A stretch of 64,000 nucleotides of DNA from Barthelona sp. PAP020 (taxonomy: Eukaryota; Metamonada: BaSk clade), in the NCBI GenBank assembly GCA_040182905.1, contig JARQWU010000011.1, positions 62,001 through 126,000 of the forward strand, written 5' to 3'. Below are positions 46,718 to 56,649 of the stretch, one piece after another. The notes beneath the pieces were generated by a model that ran no database searches, was not told the origin of the DNA, and saw only the letters and a program-made list of their open reading frames with translations. A program made the translations under genes and the position numbers. Positions within the stretch are counted from its first letter, which is position 1, and the number at the start of each line of letters is the position of its first letter.

Positions 46718-47482
46718 TACAGCGGATTAACTTAAAAAAGGCAATAAATTTGTTGTTCACATAAGTTTTTTTCTTGAATATGGAATAACTGTTAAAAAAT
46801 TTTGGCACAAGAAATTTTTTTATTAAATTGTTTATTTCTTTTATCATTTTCAATAAAAATAGTGCTTCTTGACTTGGAAATATTTATTTTAACTTTTTTT
46901 TTTAAAGGAATAAAAATTAAAAAATTTTTCTTAAACAAAATTAAAGCAGGGGATTGACTTTCAATTACTCATTTGCTTTTGCTTAAAGTTTCTGGTTTTC
47001 TTTTGCTTGAAAATAAATACAATTGTTTCACAACTGGAACAAAATTTTAACAATTTTATTTTTTAATTTGATAACCTTAGTTTTCTTTTCTTTTTTAAAA
47101 TTGTATCATTTTTAGTGGGAAATGATATCTTTCTCAATCAATCAATAAAGTATCTTAGATTTATACTTCTTAGAATTTGAGAATAATGAAATTGATGCAT
47201 ACAATGAAAGAATGAGAATTTATTCTACTCAAATAATTTTTTTGGATGGAGAATTGGGATGTGAATTATTTGGTATTTTTCATTTTATTTGTTGTGAGAT
47301 TTCCGTTCTCTTTTAAAAAAATAAATTGTAAAGATACTTAATTTGACCAAAGCAACAATTTGTTTAGTTATTGTTTTGATAAATATTTCACAGAAATGAT
47401 AATACAAATTTCTAATCTCAATGTGTCAAAGAAATATGAGCTTGACAAAAAAAATTTTTTTTGAAAAAACTTTTTCATTCAA
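46718..47482. other. AT-rich spacer upstream of tRNA-Cys with repeat fragments
   Basis: A 765-bp spacer with no gene. Two fragments of the dispersed repeat are visible: 46862-46893 is the inverted AAGAAGCACT/TATTTCCAAG end, and about 47000-47042 is the forward AAATAAATA..TTGTTTCACAACTGG end. The rest is plain AT-rich sequence, with the promoter of the small gene at 47483 at its end. Confidence 0.5.
46862..47042. repeat. Rearranged fragments of the dispersed repeat
   Basis: AGTGCTTCTTGACTTGGAAA (from 46860) is the inverse of TTTCCAAGCCAAGAAGCACT in copies A and B. The forward fragment keeps TTGTTTCACAACTGGA, the palindromic end. The intervening 110 bp is not similar, so this is an internally deleted and rearranged copy. 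Confidence 0.5.
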
Positions 47483-47800
47483 ATGGACTCACGTATTCCC
47501 GACAATCAAGAAGAAATTCATGCCAATATGTCGAAAGTAATGTGGAAACGAATTAATCCCACATATTTGGATGATCCAGATGATACTTATAAAACGTCAT
47601 CACAACTTACTTTTACAGATTGGACAAAAGAAGATGAGAAAGACAATGTTGACAGAACTCATTTTTTAAAGACCACTGCATATGGTGAAGCTGTTGCACG
47701 TGAATCCCAATTGGAAAAGATGCGACTCGCAGCAATTGCTTCTCGTAACACAGAAACTGCCAAACCAACTGGATCTACGGCACCTACTACTAATGCTTAA
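47483..47800 (+). CDS. Hypothetical small protein, 105 aa
   Basis: I do not recognise a family. The protein is polar with no membrane segment: MDSRIPDNQEEIHANMSKVM, a WKRINPTYLDDPDDTYKTSS middle, THFLKTTAYGEAV, a short helix and a Thr/Ala-rich disordered tail. A T5 tract lies 7 nt before the ATG and the codon pattern fits a real gene. The short, Tyr/Trp-dotted build is like small axonemal or microtubule-associated proteins, but no signature supports that. It is tail-to-tail with the IPI3 gene (83 bp between stops). Confidence 0.6.
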   Translation: MDSRIPDNQEEIHANMSKVMWKRINPTYLDDPDDTYKTSSQLTFTDWTKEDEKDNVDRTHFLKTTAYGEAVARESQLEKMRLAAIASRNTETAKPTGSTAPTTNA

Positions 47801-47883
47801 AGAATATTTTGGACAGATAATAACAATTGTATAAATGATTTCAAATTTATTATTTGTTGTTTTAAAAAGAAATAGCATCTAAT

Positions 47884-49239
47884 TTACTGACTTTCCATCA
47901 TTCTTTGATATAATAAAGTTGCTCTGGCCTTCCACAAATCCTTTTCATCATCTATTTCATGTAATTCATCCATCAGTTCTGATAATTGATTTTTCTGCTC
48001 AGTGTTTGCAATATGCTGCAAATATCCATGTCTAATTTCGCTCACTTCTTCTTCAAATGCATGTTTCTCCTTTCTCAAATGGTTTTCAAACAGTTCAGCA
48101 AATTCTAACTCACTCTCAGTTTGATCAAAAGTGAAACTGACATCTGTGAGTTCATTTTCGGCATAGACATAACTCTTTAAAGGTGGAATTTCTCTCCAAG
48201 GAATCTGATTAGATAAATTCTGATTGATTTGGTCAATGTTACTGACAAAAGGATGAATACCAAGTACGTACATCATATATCCTACTTTAGAATGAGGCAC
48301 AAATTGGCACATGTTTATTCCACCTTGTTGAACAGCTACAAACCGATCAATTATTTCTCCTGATAGAGTAGACATATAAATGATTTCTGAGGACCCTCTG
48401 GAACACACAACAAATTTATCACCAGTAAAAGCCATTGAAATGTCATTGATTGAGGTTAAAAAAGGCTGACCAAGAACTATTGGAGACGAATTAGGTTCGT
48501 TTTCTACTTTAACAACCTCTCCATTGATTAAACCAACAATAGCAAATGTTTCACAAGGTGAAATACACAAGGATGTTGGATTATGACTAAAATGTGTTTT
48601 AAACATTAATTTTTGCGTCTTTAAACTGTAGATTGAATAAGTTCTCCTATCTGAAATGGTGTACAAATAACCAGAAGATGATTTATCATTTCCTAATTTC
48701 ATGGAAAGAATGACACCAGAATCATCTAATAATGAGTGTAAAGGAGTAGGATCTTCATCAACTAACAACGAATTAAAAGACCATAATAGAATTGAAGTGT
48801 CTTTGGAGGTGGTAATTAATATTTGTGTATCATTTGTTAAGATTAAATCCATAACGCTATGATAATGTGCGCGAAAGGATTTTATTAATCTGCCTGTATT
48901 TGTATCATATATATGAATAAACCCATTATTTGTTCCAAAAATCAATAAATTTCCTAAAACATTAGAAACAATTGTTGTAATATATTCATTTTCGTATTGT
49001 GATTTGGGTAAATTACATCTATATAGAGGTTTTTTCTTATCAAATCTATAAAAATGTGAAATGCTTTTTGTTTTTTGACCACATATCAAATGACTATCTC
49101 CTAAAATTGTGAATAATTTGGAATTTGTATGAGTTTGAGAAAAAGTTGTCAATCTTTTGTTGATTTTTGGTTGATAGACAGACAATATACCTTCTTGTGT
49201 ATCGTTAACAAATAATACTTCGGGTATAAAACCAGGCAT
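47884..49239 (-). CDS. IPI3/WDR18-like WD-repeat ribosome-biogenesis factor
   Basis: A 451-aa protein forming a single WD40 propeller with a C-terminal coiled coil. The best match is the central GFIHIYDTNTGRLIKSFRAHYHSVMDLI followed by TTSKDTSILLWSFNSLL, closely like the WDR18/IPI3 pair of repeats (SGRLLKSWEAHYRAV, then VxVWSL). Other blades are TSLCISPCETFAIVGLINGE and INDISMAFTGDKFVVCS. The last 60 residues form a helical EKNQLSELMDELHEIDDEKDLW segment used in the family for dimerisation. IPI3 works with IPI1/TEX10 and Rix1/PELP1 and the AAA ATPase MDN1 in ITS2 processing and pre-60S maturation in the nucleolus and nucleoplasm. Confidence 0.78.
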   Translation of the reverse strand: MPGFIPEVLFVNDTQEGILSVYQPKINKRLTTFSQTHTNSKLFTILGDSHLICGQKTKSISHFYRFDKKKPLYRCNLPKSQYENEYITTIVSNVLGNLLIFGTNNGFIHIYDTNTGRLIKSFRAHYHSVMDLILTNDTQILITTSKDTSILLWSFNSLLVDEDPTPLHSLLDDSGVILSMKLGNDKSSSGYLYTISDRRTYSIYSLKTQKLMFKTHFSHNPTSLCISPCETFAIVGLINGEVVKVENEPNSSPIVLGQPFLTSINDISMAFTGDKFVVCSRGSSEIIYMSTLSGEIIDRFVAVQQGGINMCQFVPHSKVGYMMYVLGIHPFVSNIDQINQNLSNQIPWREIPPLKSYVYAENELTDVSFTFDQTESELEFAELFENHLRKEKHAFEEEVSEIRHGYLQHIANTEQKNQLSELMDELHEIDDEKDLWKARATLLYQRMMESQ

Positions 49240-49354
49240 TGATTGTTTAAAAGAAAATTGTCAATAAAAGTTTTCCATCTTTTTTTTTACCAATTTTTTT
49301 TGTTTGTTCCTTCTAACAATAAACATGAAAGAAAAAAAAAATCATTTTCTTAAT

Positions 49355-51913
49355 TTATTTCCGTTTTTTGTAGTTTTGAGAGCTTTTACCAAATTTACTT
49401 TTTCTTTTTTCAACAAATTTATCTTTTTGTTGAATTCCTTCATCAGTTTTTAAATCATCTAATTTAGGTTCTCTTTTGAAATCTGATTTGTTCGATTTTG
49501 TTCTTTGTTCATTTTTAACCATCTTATCATCATCAAACTTCACATTATTGACTTTCTCTTTGGTTTTTTCTGGCAGTTTTTCTACCTTTTTAGTTATCTT
49601 TTTAGAGGATAAATTTTTCTTTTTGCCTTGCAATCTGTCTTTTCTAACAGTTTGAATTTTCTTTGTGATTATTCTTTTTTCCCGTTCTGTCAATTTCTTT
49701 TTTTTGTTTTCTTTATTTTCGAATTCTTTTTTTTTTTCAAGTTTGTCCAACAAACGCTTTTTCTCTTCAGTTCTAATGGTCTCTTTCTCAATCCATTGAT
49801 TTCTTTTCTTTAATTCTGACTTGGAGAAACTTTCCAAACGCTTTTTAAAGGACGATATTGAAAAATTCCAGCTTTTTAAAGAAGCTCGTTTAAAATTTTG
49901 ACAATTTTCTGATTGTAAACTTTTCAAAAAATTCACTTCGTTGTTGAAATTTTCATCTGTATGTAACATATTCAATTTTTTCTTTGAAAACGGTGCAATT
50001 TCCAAATAATCAAGGAAAACACCCTCGCTGAATTGCTTTAACTTGCTAGAATCACTCTCATATATCATTTTTAACACATTCCAAATGTCTTTTAAAGAAA
50101 TTTCCATCTTAAAAAACCCAACATCATGTAAAGAAACAGATAAGTTGTATTTAGCAGAATACGCAATAATACTATCATCCAAATCATCAAATTCAATAAA
50201 TTGAGGATGTTTGAAAGGATACTTGAAAATATTCACTCTATTATCAATTATCTCTTCATCATTATCATTGGAAACTGAAATAATGGTGCTATTTGAGTAA
50301 GGAAACTCTGCTGGATATGTGTTTATTTGATCAATAAGTTCAGGTAGTATCATTTTTTGTTCTTTCGTTGCTTCCCATGAATCAACACTATTTTTCGTTT
50401 TACGACACATATCTTGAACTTCATGTGGTAATATTAAAGAAGAAATAATATCAGATGGTGGAGGTAACATGTAATTAGCAGGCCAAGGTGTGTAAGGAAG
50501 ATGGATCACATTAGGAAGGGTTTTCAAATATTCAATCAATTTGCTGATGACCGGATATGTTCTGAAAGGATAGTGTTGAGCATATGAAATGGGTTTTCCA
50601 TCCAAATATGTCCACACCAAGGTTAATAGAGTCATGATGAATGACTTACATTGTTCATTCTCATCAATTGTTTTGTCATCATCATCATCTTCTTCTTCTT
50701 CTACTTCAACAAGTTCTTCCTCATCTTTTTCAATATCAGATTCATCGGAAAGAACTTTACTAACTTCTTCAAGTGCCACATCAACAGGATCATCAATAGC
50801 TAAGGTGTCGTCTTCATCTTTCTCTTTTAAATCACTTGTGTCATCATTTTCATTCTTTGATTTAGTTTTTGGTAACATTTCTTCCAATAATACTCGAAGG
50901 AAATGAATATTTAGACCACGGTTTGGTAGAATCAATCCAACAGCCCATTGTTCAGTCGAAGATCTAACGAACTTTTGTCTCATCTTTTGCAACAATGAGG
51001 CAACATTTAAACCATGTCGCTTACCTCTAACCGGAAAATAATCGTCTTGTAAAAGCAATAATAATGCAATTACTGATGTTAAAACAGTATCATCAGCTAC
51101 TAAAGCTTCAGGACAAATGTTTTTGTTTAATTTTACCAATTGTAGGGGTCTTTTCTTCATATATTTAAGCAATAAATCCCGTAACTTAGCAATATCAATC
51201 AACACTGCTGAATCACCAGCAACACCACTCCCAACAACACCATTTTCTCTCTTCAATCCAAAAACAGATATTTTTCGGTGAAATAACAATGTAATATCAT
51301 GTTTTAATGTCAAACTTAACAAAATAAGATCAGTGTCTGATCCTAATATTAAATTTTTCTTATCAAGTGATGAATAACTTTTAATCCAAGAAATAATTTT
51401 ATTTTCAGCTTCTCCAGGCTCTCTACTATCAGATATAATAATCTTAACTTGGCTTAAATGATGAAATTGATTATCAGAATTTTGAGCAGCCTTCAATAAA
51501 TGTGCAAAGTGAGTTTTCAATAAATTAATTAAATTATCCATAAAAATTGTACCAGGAGTAAAATGAAGAGGAGTAACAAAGTTTTGCTTTCGCCAATTTA
51601 GATTCTGAAACTTTTCCTTTTCGAATGTTTTTCTACGTTTAATCCTTTGATGATTGAGTTTTGCAAATGAAGCAGGGCCATCAACTGCTAAAACTAAGCA
51701 TTCACTTGGTTTAATAGTTAATAACAACATTTCTAATTGTTTAATCAATTTTAATCCAAATAATTTGTATGACATAGCTTCTTGACCACAAATAGAATGC
51801 AAAATTGGATTCATATCTATCAAAACATTGTCACAATTCATTACTCCTCGTTGTTTTGTCATACATTCTCGGAATTGATGACGTAGTAATGAATATAACC
51901 CGCTAACACCCAT
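49355..51913 (-). CDS. Divergent XRN-family 5'-3' exoribonuclease
   Basis: An 852-aa protein. Seen: MGVSGLYSLLRHQFRECM start; DMNPILHSI; DGPASFAKLNHQRIKRRKTF (family DGVAPxAKMNxQRxRR). Next are a CITPG-like TPGTIFMDNL, DSREPGEAENKIISWI (family EVPGEGEHK) and GSDTDLILLSL (family DADLI). These carry the conserved acidic metal ligands and the basic 5'-phosphate pocket (KLNHQRIKRR). A second conserved region contains YYFPVRG-like DDYFPVRGKRHG and SYAQHYPF. A poly-acidic insert (EEEEDDDDDK) and a Lys-rich tail of about 150 residues follow. XRN enzymes degrade 5'-monophosphate RNA in decay (XRN1) or transcription termination and rRNA processing (XRN2). The basic tail suggests a nuclear site, but the substitutions EAEN for EGEH put it outside both standard groups. 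Confidence 0.8.
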   Translation of the reverse strand: MGVSGLYSLLRHQFRECMTKQRGVMNCDNVLIDMNPILHSICGQEAMSYKLFGLKLIKQLEMLLLTIKPSECLVLAVDGPASFAKLNHQRIKRRKTFEKEKFQNLNWRKQNFVTPLHFTPGTIFMDNLINLLKTHFAHLLKAAQNSDNQFHHLSQVKIIISDSREPGEAENKIISWIKSYSSLDKKNLILGSDTDLILLSLTLKHDITLLFHRKISVFGLKRENGVVGSGVAGDSAVLIDIAKLRDLLLKYMKKRPLQLVKLNKNICPEALVADDTVLTSVIALLLLLQDDYFPVRGKRHGLNVASLLQKMRQKFVRSSTEQWAVGLILPNRGLNIHFLRVLLEEMLPKTKSKNENDDTSDLKEKDEDDTLAIDDPVDVALEEVSKVLSDESDIEKDEEELVEVEEEEDDDDDKTIDENEQCKSFIMTLLTLVWTYLDGKPISYAQHYPFRTYPVISKLIEYLKTLPNVIHLPYTPWPANYMLPPPSDIISSLILPHEVQDMCRKTKNSVDSWEATKEQKMILPELIDQINTYPAEFPYSNSTIISVSNDNDEEIIDNRVNIFKYPFKHPQFIEFDDLDDSIIAYSAKYNLSVSLHDVGFFKMEISLKDIWNVLKMIYESDSSKLKQFSEGVFLDYLEIAPFSKKKLNMLHTDENFNNEVNFLKSLQSENCQNFKRASLKSWNFSISSFKKRLESFSKSELKKRNQWIEKETIRTEEKKRLLDKLEKKKEFENKENKKKKLTEREKRIITKKIQTVRKDRLQGKKKNLSSKKITKKVEKLPEKTKEKVNNVKFDDDKMVKNEQRTKSNKSDFKREPKLDDLKTDEGIQQKDKFVEKRKSKFGKSSQNYKKRK

Positions 51914-52207
51914 TGATAAGAGAGATAAAGACTATAAAAAAAAACTGTTTGTTATTTTTTATGAAAGTATTCAATAATTTTTTAATTACAAATATTCTAT
52001 AATTCTTGTTTCCTATAAATATTTAACAGAGGCTATTAATAAGGTTGATTTTATTGATAAAAGAAATTGCCCATTTTTAAAAAAGGTAATTGTAACAGTA
52101 GCTTATCATATTGGACTTAAATAATTATTTCTTTAACTGATAAGATTTGGCGATTTTTTGGCAGTTTTTTCTTGAAATAAAAAAGAATTTATTTAATCAT
52201 TGAAACA
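51914..52207. promoter_or_regulatory. 294-bp divergent promoter region, XRN-like/ALG11
   Basis: The spacer between two start codons. T9 on the minus strand (A9 at 51936-51944) lies about 22 nt before the XRN-like ATG. On the plus side the region near ALG11 is A/T-mixed with T-runs at 52160-52168. No RNA gene seen. Confidence 0.4.
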
Positions 52208-53557
52208 ATGTTTTTGTCAATTTCAGTGATTATTATATCGTTTTTCACATTTTGTGCGTTTAATCGTTTGAGAAGAAGACGATCAACTGTTGCATTTTTT
52301 CATCCTTTTGCAAATGATACTGGAGGAGGAGAAAGAGTTTTATATTTTGCTATTAAGGCTATTCAAGATATGTTTCCTGGGGAAATCAAAGTTGTAATAT
52401 ATTCAGGAAGAAAGCAAGATGAAACTTCAGAAACTATTTTAGAAAGAGCTAAGAATGTGTTTGGAGTTGAGTTAAATGAACCTGTTGAATTTGTGTGGTT
52501 GAAAACTAGGGCCTGTTTGGAACCTAAGTATTATCCTTTTTTGACGCTGCTTTTACAATCTTTAGGATCCATGATAGTTGGATTCGAATGTGTATTAAGA
52601 GCACCATGTTCATATGTTATTGATACAACAGGTCATGCGTTTACTTTTCCTGTATTTAATATTCTTGCGGGATCAAAAATTGGAGCATATGTGCACTATC
52701 CCACTATCTCTACTGATATGATAGAGGTCGTACAGTCTAGAACTTCTGCAGTGAATAACTCAGCAGTTATTGCCAGATCTAAGATGTTTTCTTTTGCCAA
52801 ATTGGAATACTATCGGTTTTTTGCTCGGTTATATCACTTAGTTTCCATGTTTTGCTCATGTACAATGGTCAATTCCTCTTGGACAAAGGGTCATATTGAT
52901 GCCTTATGGGGGAAATCAACAATTGTATTTCCACCTTGTGATGTTAGTGCTATGAGTAAGTTGGATGGGATAAGAAAGAACCACATAATATCTATTGCTG
53001 TTTATCGACCTGAAAAGAAGCATTTCTTACAAATTGAGGCTTTTGCAAAATTATTACACGATAACCCTGAATTTAAGGAAGAAAAAGTGGAGCTACATTT
53101 CTTTGGCAATGTTCGTAATGACGATGATATGAAACTGGTTGAGGAATGTGTTAAAAAAACTGAAGAATTAGGTATTGAGGATTCTGTTGTTTTCCATCAA
53201 AGTGTTCCATATTCTGAATTATTGAAAGCTTTGGGAGAAGCTAAAGTTGGTCTGCATGCCATGTGGAATGAGCATTTTGGTATTGTTGTGGTTGAATATA
53301 TGGCTGCAGGTTTATTGTGCTTGGCAAACAATTCAGGAGGGCCTAAATCTGACATTGTAACTGATTATAGAAATCAAAAAACCGGTTTTCTTGCATCAAC
53401 AGTTGATGAGTACGCTGAAAAAATGGCATATTGTTTCAAGCATTATGATGAATTGCAATCTCTGAGAAACAATGCTCGAGCATCTGTTGAGCGTTTCTCT
53501 TGTGAAGAATTTATGAGATGTTTTCAAGAAGAATTGGTGGCTACCAATTTTTTGTAG
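52208..53557 (+). CDS. ALG11: GDP-Man:Man3GlcNAc2-PP-dolichol alpha-1,2-mannosyltransferase ALG11
   Basis: A 449-aa GT4 glycosyltransferase. An N-terminal membrane anchor (LSISVIIISFFTFCAF) and basic RLRRRRS give an ER cytosolic-face type. Then comes FFHPFANDTGGGERVLYFAI, the ALG11 donor/acceptor loop. Others are FVWLKTRACLEPKYYPFLTLL, AYVHYPTISTDM, MVNSSWTKGHIDALWG and the PPCDVS segment. The GT4 EX7E-type region is GLHAMWNEHFGIVVVEYMAAG. ALG11 adds the fourth and fifth mannoses to the lipid-linked oligosaccharide. Its presence implies a lipid-linked glycan of at least Man5GlcNAc2, in line with the calreticulin gene nearby. Stop is TAG. Confidence 0.93.
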   Translation: MFLSISVIIISFFTFCAFNRLRRRRSTVAFFHPFANDTGGGERVLYFAIKAIQDMFPGEIKVVIYSGRKQDETSETILERAKNVFGVELNEPVEFVWLKTRACLEPKYYPFLTLLLQSLGSMIVGFECVLRAPCSYVIDTTGHAFTFPVFNILAGSKIGAYVHYPTISTDMIEVVQSRTSAVNNSAVIARSKMFSFAKLEYYRFFARLYHLVSMFCSCTMVNSSWTKGHIDALWGKSTIVFPPCDVSAMSKLDGIRKNHIISIAVYRPEKKHFLQIEAFAKLLHDNPEFKEEKVELHFFGNVRNDDDMKLVEECVKKTEELGIEDSVVFHQSVPYSELLKALGEAKVGLHAMWNEHFGIVVVEYMAAGLLCLANNSGGPKSDIVTDYRNQKTGFLASTVDEYAEKMAYCFKHYDELQSLRNNARASVERFSCEEFMRCFQEELVATNFL

Positions 53558-53736
53558 ATTAGTTGTTTAGTTGGTACCTCTTTGTAAAGAATATTTTCCT
53601 TCTTTTATTTTTTCACAGATGACAACATTTATACTCAATATCAATTGCCCAATCATTCAATTTAAAACTCTTCTGAAGCTTTTCAAATTAGTTTGATGGA
53701 TAAAAAGAAAAGATCAAACTATTTATGAACAGTCGC

Positions 53737-55146
53737 TCAATCAAAAAGGTTAGAAAATCCTCTTGAAACATAACGACCTTTTGGTTGACCAACAATTTCA
53801 CCATTTTGATACATGATTTCACCACGAACAATGGTATGAGTAATGGTTCCTGCAACTTCAAATCCTTCCCAAGGACTCAACTCAGTGTTGCTGAAATGTG
53901 TTTTAGCGCTTAATATTTTTCTGGCCAAAGGATCAAATATTACAATATCTGCATCAGAACCAGGAAGTAAAGTGCCTTTTTGAGGATAAATTCCCAAAAT
54001 TTTGGCAGCATTTGTTGACACTAACTGAACAAAACGTTTCATGTCGATCATTCCCGTCTTTACCAACAACGTATACATGGTCATAATTCGCTCTTCCACA
54101 CCAATAGAACCGTTTGGAATATCTCTAAAATCGTTGATTCCAAGAGACTTCTTCTCATTATTAAAAGCACAATGATCTGAAGCTAAAACAGAAACCGTAC
54201 CATCAGCTATACCTTGTCGTAAAGCGATGGGATGTTCAGGACTTCTTAAAGGAGGTGATAATACGTGATTAGCAGCAGAAAGGAAGTCATCGGAGTAGTT
54301 GCGGCTCTTATCTAAATAACAATGGATGGGATTACATTCAGCAATAACATCATTTCCTCTCTCCTTAAAATGCCTAACAATATCAAGGGCATCCTTCGAA
54401 GTGTTATGAACGATATACACAGGCATTTTGAACATCTCAGCAGTGGCACAAATTTGATGAACTGCATAAGCTTCGGTGGCAGGTGGTCTACTTTCAGGAT
54501 GTCCACAAGGCTTGGTAATACCGTCAACTTCAACCAACTTCTTTTTCTTGTAGTCAATCAATTCCCCTGCTTCACAATGAACTTGTGGCAATAACCTCAG
54601 TTCATTGCATTTTTCAAAAACAGCGATCAATTCTTCAGGTGTATCCATCATTAAACCCCTCTTACCCTTGTAGGCAGTGAATAATTTCACCGAAGTAATA
54701 CCATTTTCAATTAAATAAGGTAGTTGATCAATTGTAGCCTCAGTTCCATCAACCAAAATCATGTGAAATCCATAATCAACGTAAGATGTTGCAGCTTTTT
54801 TGAAATAATCATCAAGGCAAATCTTTAAATCAACATTACTCTTTGATTGAGTCGGATAATCAATAACAAATGTTGTACCACCAGCAACTGCAGCTTTTGA
54901 GCCATTGATATAATTGTCACATGTGAAAAAATCTTGAAATGGCATGTCAAAATGAACATGTGGGTCTATTCCACCAGGCATTATAATTTTATCGGTCGCA
55001 TCAATAACTTGATCAAATTCTTCCAATTTAAAATCGAAATCTTGATTAAAAATGATATTGACAATTTGATCATTTTCAACAATGATATGTCCTTTTTGAT
55101 CAAATTCTTCTGTTACAATTCGTCCATTAATAATGGCTAATTTCAT
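53737..55146 (-). CDS. DPYS: Dihydropyrimidinase
   Basis: A 469-aa amidohydrolase, the second enzyme of reductive pyrimidine catabolism (dihydrouracil to N-carbamoyl-beta-alanine). Seen: MPGGIDPHVHFDMPF (HxH metal ligands), then GGTTFVIDYPTQS. SVKLFTAYKGKRGLM contains the Lys that is carboxylated to bridge the two Zn ions. The rest are LLPQVHCEAGELID, VYIVHNTSKDALDI, and LASDHCAFNNEKK with the metal-binding Asp. The C-terminus has DADIVIFDP and TIVRGEIMYQNGEIVG. All metal ligands expected for an active enzyme are present, separating it from the CRMP relatives. The PreA-like gene at the window start would be its partner; no beta-ureidopropionase is in the window. The start ATG at 55146 is preceded by a T5 tract. 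Confidence 0.94.
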   Translation of the reverse strand: MKLAIINGRIVTEEFDQKGHIIVENDQIVNIIFNQDFDFKLEEFDQVIDATDKIIMPGGIDPHVHFDMPFQDFFTCDNYINGSKAAVAGGTTFVIDYPTQSKSNVDLKICLDDYFKKAATSYVDYGFHMILVDGTEATIDQLPYLIENGITSVKLFTAYKGKRGLMMDTPEELIAVFEKCNELRLLPQVHCEAGELIDYKKKKLVEVDGITKPCGHPESRPPATEAYAVHQICATAEMFKMPVYIVHNTSKDALDIVRHFKERGNDVIAECNPIHCYLDKSRNYSDDFLSAANHVLSPPLRSPEHPIALRQGIADGTVSVLASDHCAFNNEKKSLGINDFRDIPNGSIGVEERIMTMYTLLVKTGMIDMKRFVQLVSTNAAKILGIYPQKGTLLPGSDADIVIFDPLARKILSAKTHFSNTELSPWEGFEVAGTITHTIVRGEIMYQNGEIVGQPKGRYVSRGFSNLFD

Positions 55147-55319
55147 TTTTGAAGATAACTTAAAGAAAAATTGCAGTCTTCAAAAATCAAAAAAATTTAT
55201 CACTCTTCAAATTTTGATTTGATTTGATTTGATAGGCGTTAGAGGATCTTAACAATAATATTCAGATAAATTAAAGAATGCAAAAACAAAAAGAAAAGAG
55301 GTTGATTTATAGGTGAATA

Positions 55320-56498
55320 TCAAGTGATTTCTTCGAATAACAGCGTTTTATTTTGATTATTGACATCTAATAATCTAGAATGGTTGTCAGAAATGAATTT
55401 TTTCATCATCGTAAGTTTCTCCATCAATAAAGTTTTTTGAACACTGCACCAAGAAGGAAAAGGCACAAACTCATCAATATTAAGATTAACACAAGAATAA
55501 TGCAAACAATGCAAACAAATGGGTTTCACATTGATTGTTTCTTTTTGACATTGCTCACAAATGTCTTCACTTAATTCAAAACAAGGTGGAATTATCTTTT
55601 CATTCCAAGAGCCATCAAATTCATCAAATTCTGGTGATTGTTTGATTTCTTCTTGTTGAATATTATTGCTCTTTTCATGAATTGGTAGTATTCCATCATA
55701 AAGTTCATCACCAATAATAGAACAATTTAAAGCTTGAAGATGAACCCGTATTTGATGTGTACGTCCTGTTACAGGAGAACAAAGAACAATTCCATTTTGC
55801 ATAGGAACAAAAACTGTACAACAAGATTTTCCCGAATTACTTACAACAACCTTTGTCCTATTTTCAACTGTTTGTAAAGGGTATGTGACAACACAATTAT
55901 TGGACACTAAATTAGCTGTTTTAGCAAGATATATTTTTGTACTACTGGTATCTTTGAAAAACTTCGATAAATCTCTCACATCTTCCTTTGTTTTTGGCAT
56001 AATAAGTAGACCTGAAGTGGGAATATCCAATCTGTGAATCATTTTGACATGAATGTTCATGTTTTTCAAAATTTCAACAACGCTATTAAAATGGAATCGT
56101 CCTGTTCTATGTACAGGTACTGTTGCAGGTTTATTTATAACAAAATATCGTTCAGTTTCTTTGACAATTTGAAGATTATCAAAAATCGGAGGTTCATGAA
56201 AATGATAAGAATGAAGAATCTGATCATTACTTTTTATTTTTGTTTGTCTAGTTGTTGGACGATTCAGAAATCGTAAACGGCCTTGATCAATTGCTTCTTC
56301 ATAATATTTTTCAGGTCTATGAGGAAATTCACTGGTAAATACATCTAAAAGAGTTCGATTAATCCATCTTTCCTTTGCAAAAGAAATACTATCGTTAAAA
56401 TAAGGTTTAATTATTCTCCAACCTTCTTCAATAACTATTTCAACATTATTTTCTCCTATTTTGTCGTCATTTTGAGATTTTTTTTCATTTTCATTCAT
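55320..56498 (-). CDS. RluA-family tRNA/RNA pseudouridine synthase (PUS9/RPUSD2-like)
   Basis: A 392-aa protein. An N-terminal S4-like part (WINRTLLDVFTSEFPHRPEKYYEEAIDQGRLRFLN) is followed by the catalytic domain. INKPATVPVHRTGRFHFNSV and the catalytic-Asp motif HRLDIPTSGLLI are present, with SSTKIYLAKTANL, SPVTGRTHQIRVHLQAL and IIGDELYDG. The extended C-terminus has a Cys cluster (CEQCQKET...CLHCLHYSC), matching the Cys/His-rich extension of eukaryotic PUS9/RIB2/RPUSD2. Yeast PUS8/PUS9 modify U32 of tRNAs in cytosol and mitochondria; no targeting peptide is evident here, so cytosolic/nuclear is more likely. The ATG at 56498 is supported by the distance to the S4 motif. Confidence 0.88.
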   Translation of the reverse strand: MNENEKKSQNDDKIGENNVEIVIEEGWRIIKPYFNDSISFAKERWINRTLLDVFTSEFPHRPEKYYEEAIDQGRLRFLNRPTTRQTKIKSNDQILHSYHFHEPPIFDNLQIVKETERYFVINKPATVPVHRTGRFHFNSVVEILKNMNIHVKMIHRLDIPTSGLLIMPKTKEDVRDLSKFFKDTSSTKIYLAKTANLVSNNCVVTYPLQTVENRTKVVVSNSGKSCCTVFVPMQNGIVLCSPVTGRTHQIRVHLQALNCSIIGDELYDGILPIHEKSNNIQQEEIKQSPEFDEFDGSWNEKIIPPCFELSEDICEQCQKETINVKPICLHCLHYSCVNLNIDEFVPFPSWCSVQKTLLMEKLTMMKKFISDNHSRLLDVNNQNKTLLFEEIT

Positions 56499-56649
56499 TA
56501 ATTAAAAAAGAAAACCAATTTTCCAATTTTCAATTTTTGAGAAAAAGAATTCAATAGTTTTGTTCAAAATATATGAAAATCAAAAGAAGTAATGTTAATA
56601 AAAAATATTTATGTGTTTGATGATTCATGTTTTGAAAAAAAAAAACAAT

